A stretch of DNA of 64,000 nt from Streptosporangium canum (GTDB lineage: Bacteria > Actinomycetota > Actinomycetes > Streptosporangiales > Streptosporangiaceae): assembly GCF_900113865.1 (NCBI RefSeq), contig NZ_FOQY01000026.1, positions 1-64,000 of the forward strand, in the 5' to 3' direction. Made by a program: the position numbers and the translations under genes. The notes under the pieces are model-generated. The model worked only from the letters and a program-made list of their open reading frames with translations. It did no database searches and was not told the DNA's origin. Below are positions 61,296 to 64,000 of this stretch, in pieces. The stretch's first letter is position 1. Each line of letters begins with the position of its first letter.

Positions 61296-61832
61296 ATGGC
61301 AAGCGGCGACCTGACCCTGTCGATCCTCGGCCTCCTCGGGGAGGGGCCGATGCACGGTTACGAGCTCAAGGCCCGGATCCTGGAGTTGAGCGGCCATCTC
61401 CGCCCGGTCAGCGACGGTGCCCTCTATCCGGCGATCACCCGGCTGGAGCGGGCCGGGCTCGTGGAGCGGCACGAGGAGGAGGGGGCGGGCGCGGCCCGCC
61501 GTCAGGTCCTCACCCTGACCGAGGCCGGGCGGGCGGAGCTCCTACGACGGCTCCGGGAGCCCGCCGACCTCGACATCAGCGATCAGACCCGCTTCTTCGG
61601 CCTGCTGACCTTCCTGTCCCAGCTCCCCGGCCGCGCGGACCGGGCCCGGGTGCTCCGCCGCCGCCTCGACTTCCTGGAGGCCCCCGCCAGCTTCTTCTAC
61701 CGGGACGGCAGGCCGCTGCGGGCCGAGGAGGTCTCCGACCCCTTCCACCGGGGTATGCTCCTGGTCGCCCGCGCGACCGGCGACGCCGAGAGGCGATGGC
61801 TCAGAGAGGCCGTCGCCGAACTGGACTCCTGA
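61296..61832 (+). CDS. PadR-family transcriptional regulator
   Basis: 178 residues. Winged helix SILGLLGEGPMHGYELKARILELSG ... VSDGALYPAITRLERAGLV ... RQVLTLTEAGRAELLRRL, then a helical dimerisation domain (FGLLTFLSQLPGRADRARVLRRRLDFLE). Divergent from and probably repressing the MATE pump and itself. The ATG at 61296 has only a distant AGAGG (about 20 bases), so translation initiation may be weak. Confidence 0.92.
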   Translation: MASGDLTLSILGLLGEGPMHGYELKARILELSGHLRPVSDGALYPAITRLERAGLVERHEEEGAGAARRQVLTLTEAGRAELLRRLREPADLDISDQTRFFGLLTFLSQLPGRADRARVLRRRLDFLEAPASFFYRDGRPLRAEEVSDPFHRGMLLVARATGDAERRWLREAVAELDS

Positions 61833-62002
61833 CGGACGGAGCCCGCCCGGGGGCTGGGGTGCCGATCCCGGGGGTTTGACGGGTGGAGCCCGTCCGGGGA
61901 CCTGGGTGCCGGTCCAGGAGCGTGGACCGGGTGCCCGGCGGGCCGCCAGGCCGTGGTGGAGGGCGGGCCGGCGGGCGGATGCCCGCCGGTGACGGCCCGG
62001 AG

Positions 62003-62043
62003 CCCCCGGCCGGGCTGGGGGCGTCTCAGCCCCGGCCGGGGGG
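62003..62043. terminator. Bidirectional GC hairpin between padR and the M3 peptidase
   Basis: CCCCCGGCCGGGCTGGGG pairs with CAGCCCCGGCCGGGGGG with one bulge around GCGTCT. The rest of 61833-62048 is GC-rich with a 30-base imperfect direct repeat (GGAGCCCGCCCGGGG and GGAGCCCGTCCGGGG) and no gene. Confidence 0.65.
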
Positions 62044-62048
62044 AGGGG

Positions 62049-64000
62049 TCAGGTCAGCAGGCCGCGGCGCTCCAGCAGGGGCTCGATGCGCGGGTCGCGG
62101 CCGCGGAAGTTGCGGAAGGCGGCCATCACGTCCATGGAGCCGCCGACCGACAGCAGGGCGGACCGGAAGTGGTCGCCGTTGCCGCGCTTGAGGCCGTCGT
62201 TCTCCTTGAACCACTCGACGCTCTCGGCGTCCAGCACCTCGCTCCAGATGTAGGAGTAGTAGCCGGCGCTGTAGCCGCCCGTGCCGCTGGAGAAGATGTG
62301 GGCGAAGTAGTTGGTCCGGTAGCGCGTGCGGACCAGGTCGAAGGCGATCCCCGCGCGCTCCAGGGCCGCGGCCTCGAACGCCTCGGCGTCCTCGACGGTC
62401 TCGCCGGGGGCCAGCTTGTGCCAGGCCCAGTCGAGCAGCGCCGCGGCGAGATACTCCACGGTCGCGAAGCCCTGGTTGAACTTCTCGGCGGCCTTCATCT
62501 TCTCCAGCAGCTCCGCCGGAACCGGCTCCCCGGTCTCGTGGTGCCTGGCGAAGTTGGCGAGGACCGACGGCCAGGTCGCCCACATCTCGTTGACCTGTGA
62601 GGGGTACTCCACGAAGTCACGCGGCACCTCGGTGCCGGAGACCCGGGGGAAGCGGACGTCGGAGAACAGCCCGTGCAGGGCGTGGCCGAACTCGTGGAAG
62701 GCGGTGTTGACCTCGTCGAAGGTCAGCAGGGTCGGGCCCTCGGCGGGCTTGGTGACGTTGAGGTTGTTCATCACCACGGGCAGCTCGCCGAACAGGTGCG
62801 ACTGGTCCACGAGGTTGTTCATCCACGCGCCGCCGCGCTTGGTCGGCCGGGCGTAGGGGTCGAACACGAACAGGCCGAGCTGCGAGCCGTCGGCGTTGAA
62901 CACCTCGAAGACCCGTACGTCCGGGTGGTAGCCGGCCAGGTCGTCCCGGTCGGCGAAGGTGATCCCGTACAGCTCGCCGGCGGCGTGGAAGACGCCGTCC
63001 CGCAGCACCCGGTCCAGCTCGAAGTAGGGGCGCAGCTCGGAGCCGTCGAAGTCGTAGCGCGCCTTGCGCACCTTCTCCGCGTAGAACGACCAGTCCCACG
63101 CCTCGATGGGGAAGCCGGCCTGCTCGCTCAGCAGCTCGGCCTCGCGGCGGGCGTTGGCCACCGCCGGGCCCACCAGCTTGCCGAGCATCTCCTCGACGGC
63201 GTCGGTGGTCTTGGCCGTCTGGTCGGCGACGGAGTAGGCGGCGTGAGTGGGGTAGCCGAGCAGGGCGGCCCGCTCGGCGCGGAGCGTCGCCAGCCTGACG
63301 GCCAGGTCGAAGTTCTCCGGCGCCCGGTTCACCGACAGCTCGTACAGCTTCCTGCGGGTCTGCCGGTCGGTCAGCTCGGCCAGGGCGGGCTGGTTGGTGA
63401 AGTTGAGCAGCGGCAGGACGTACTTGCCGTCCTTCTCGATCGCCTTGATCGCGCTCTCGGAGAGCCCGTCGAGCTCCTTGACGTCCTCGACGACCAGCGC
63501 GGAGTCGGTGGAGGCCCTCAGCAGGTTCTGCGAGAAGGTGGTGGCGACCTTGGTCAGCTCCTCGTTGAGCTCCTTGAGCCGCTCCTGGTCGGCCTCGGAC
63601 AGGTCGGCGCCGGCCCGGACGAAGTCCACGCGGTACTTCTCCAGCAGCCACGCCTCCTCCGGGTCCTCGGTGGCGACCTGCTTGATCCGCTCGTAGAGGG
63701 CGCGGTTGAGGTGGATGGCGTCGCCGTGCTTGGTCAGCTTGGGGAGGATCTCGGTCTCGATCTCCCGGATGCCGTCGGTGGCGTCGGAGGAGGCGATGCT
63801 CATGAACACCGTCGCCGCCCGTTTCAGGATCTGGCCCGAGCGTTCCAGGGCCTCGACCGTGTTGGCGAACGTCGCCGGGCCGGGGTCGCCGGCGATCGCC
63901 TCGACCTCCTGCAGCTGTTCGGTCATGCCGCGCTCGAACGCGGGCAGGTAGTGCTCCTCCCGGATCTCGGCGAAGTCGGGCAACTTGTAGGGCAACGTGC
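62049..64000 (-). CDS. M3-family oligopeptidase / dipeptidyl carboxypeptidase (5' end beyond the window)
   Basis: At least 650 residues are present. The zinc motif HEFGHALHG with its second Glu downstream (FVEYPSQVNEMW) and the C-terminal catalytic YSAGYYSYIWSEVLDAE are complete, as in Dcp/oligopeptidase A, cytoplasmic peptidases that finish protein breakdown. The frame stays open to the window edge and reads ...TLPYKLPDF, the usual start region of the family, so only a short N-terminus is missing; the TTG at 63995 is not needed as a start. Confidence 0.93.
   Translation of the reverse strand, partial: TLPYKLPDFAEIREEHYLPAFERGMTEQLQEVEAIAGDPGPATFANTVEALERSGQILKRAATVFMSIASSDATDGIREIETEILPKLTKHGDAIHLNRALYERIKQVATEDPEEAWLLEKYRVDFVRAGADLSEADQERLKELNEELTKVATTFSQNLLRASTDSALVVEDVKELDGLSESAIKAIEKDGKYVLPLLNFTNQPALAELTDRQTRRKLYELSVNRAPENFDLAVRLATLRAERAALLGYPTHAAYSVADQTAKTTDAVEEMLGKLVGPAVANARREAELLSEQAGFPIEAWDWSFYAEKVRKARYDFDGSELRPYFELDRVLRDGVFHAAGELYGITFADRDDLAGYHPDVRVFEVFNADGSQLGLFVFDPYARPTKRGGAWMNNLVDQSHLFGELPVVMNNLNVTKPAEGPTLLTFDEVNTAFHEFGHALHGLFSDVRFPRVSGTEVPRDFVEYPSQVNEMWATWPSVLANFARHHETGEPVPAELLEKMKAAEKFNQGFATVEYLAAALLDWAWHKLAPGETVEDAEAFEAAALERAGIAFDLVRTRYRTNYFAHIFSSGTGGYSAGYYSYIWSEVLDAESVEWFKENDGLKRGNGDHFRSALLSVGGSMDVMAAFRNFRGRDPRIEPLLERRGLLT

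Overview
The window reads as a chromosomal segment of a high-GC Gram-positive actinobacterium. GC is very high in nearly every gene, GTG and TTG starts are common, ATGA/GTGA start-stop overlaps join many genes, and there is a mycosin, a SpoIIE-free but PadR/GlxA-rich regulator set, and the core order ligA - gatCAB - ilvBNC - serA - leuB - ilvE - cimA - gltX that I know from Streptomyces. The small details (DUF1707-FHA protein, DUF6286/Asp23 cluster, two composite GGDEF-EAL proteins beside ligA and ilvB) would fit a Streptosporangiaceae-type organism, but that placement is inference from gene content, not a search result.

Layout. 1-5 kb: the end of an unknown gene, a mycosin protease, a MetE-like protein and DNA ligase LigA. 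5-12.7 kb: a membrane GGDEF-EAL protein, then the gatC-gatA-gatB amidotransferase operon, which is split between gatA and gatB by a two-gene cassette (an ABC/SMC-type ATPase plus a DUF4276 TOPRIM-like protein). This resembles OLD/PARIS anti-phage pairs and is the best candidate for an undescribed system in the window. 12.8-18.9 kb: a secreted SH3-like protein, a tripartite tricarboxylate transporter (tctCBA) and, divergent from it, a CitA/CitB-type two-component system. 19-21 kb: a VanW-family protein. 21.1-23.2 kb: a perfect 329-bp inverted repeat enclosing a TmrB-like ATP-binding gene of visibly lower GC, which looks like an acquired or mobile segment. 23-28 kb: a sugar dehydrogenase lipoprotein, a 2-hydroxyacid dehydrogenase and a PAS-GGDEF-EAL protein.

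28.3-32 kb: ilvB-ilvN-ilvC, preceded by an apparently leaderless leader peptide with Ile-Leu-Val-Val-Leu codons and an attenuator. 32-41.8 kb: secreted CAP protein, PBP4-type carboxypeptidase, GPH/MFS transporter, DUF1707-FHA protein, a PadR-regulated ABC exporter (perfect 24-bp operator) and an SseB-like protein with 8-residue proline repeats. 42-50 kb: serA, a 40-residue small protein, an NlpC/P60 wall hydrolase behind a c-di-AMP (ydaO-type) riboswitch, leuB, ilvE, an O-methyltransferase, and cimA with a second branched-chain leader peptide (Leu-Leu-Ile-Ile) and attenuator. Together ilvBNC, leuB, ilvE and cimA supply much of the Ile/Val/Leu pathway, and two of the units are attenuated by leader peptides built on the same plan.

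50-64 kb: a secreted heparinase II/III-like protein; a module of GlxA-type regulator, isochorismatase-like hydrolase and HD protein; an Asp23/Gls24 envelope-stress operon of six overlapping genes with a sigma-B-like promoter; a fumarylacetoacetate-hydrolase-family gene overlapping gltX; a MATE efflux pump with a divergent PadR regulator; and an M3 oligopeptidase cut by the window edge. I saw no rRNA, tRNA or CRISPR array. All calls come from reading the sequence; no database search was run.
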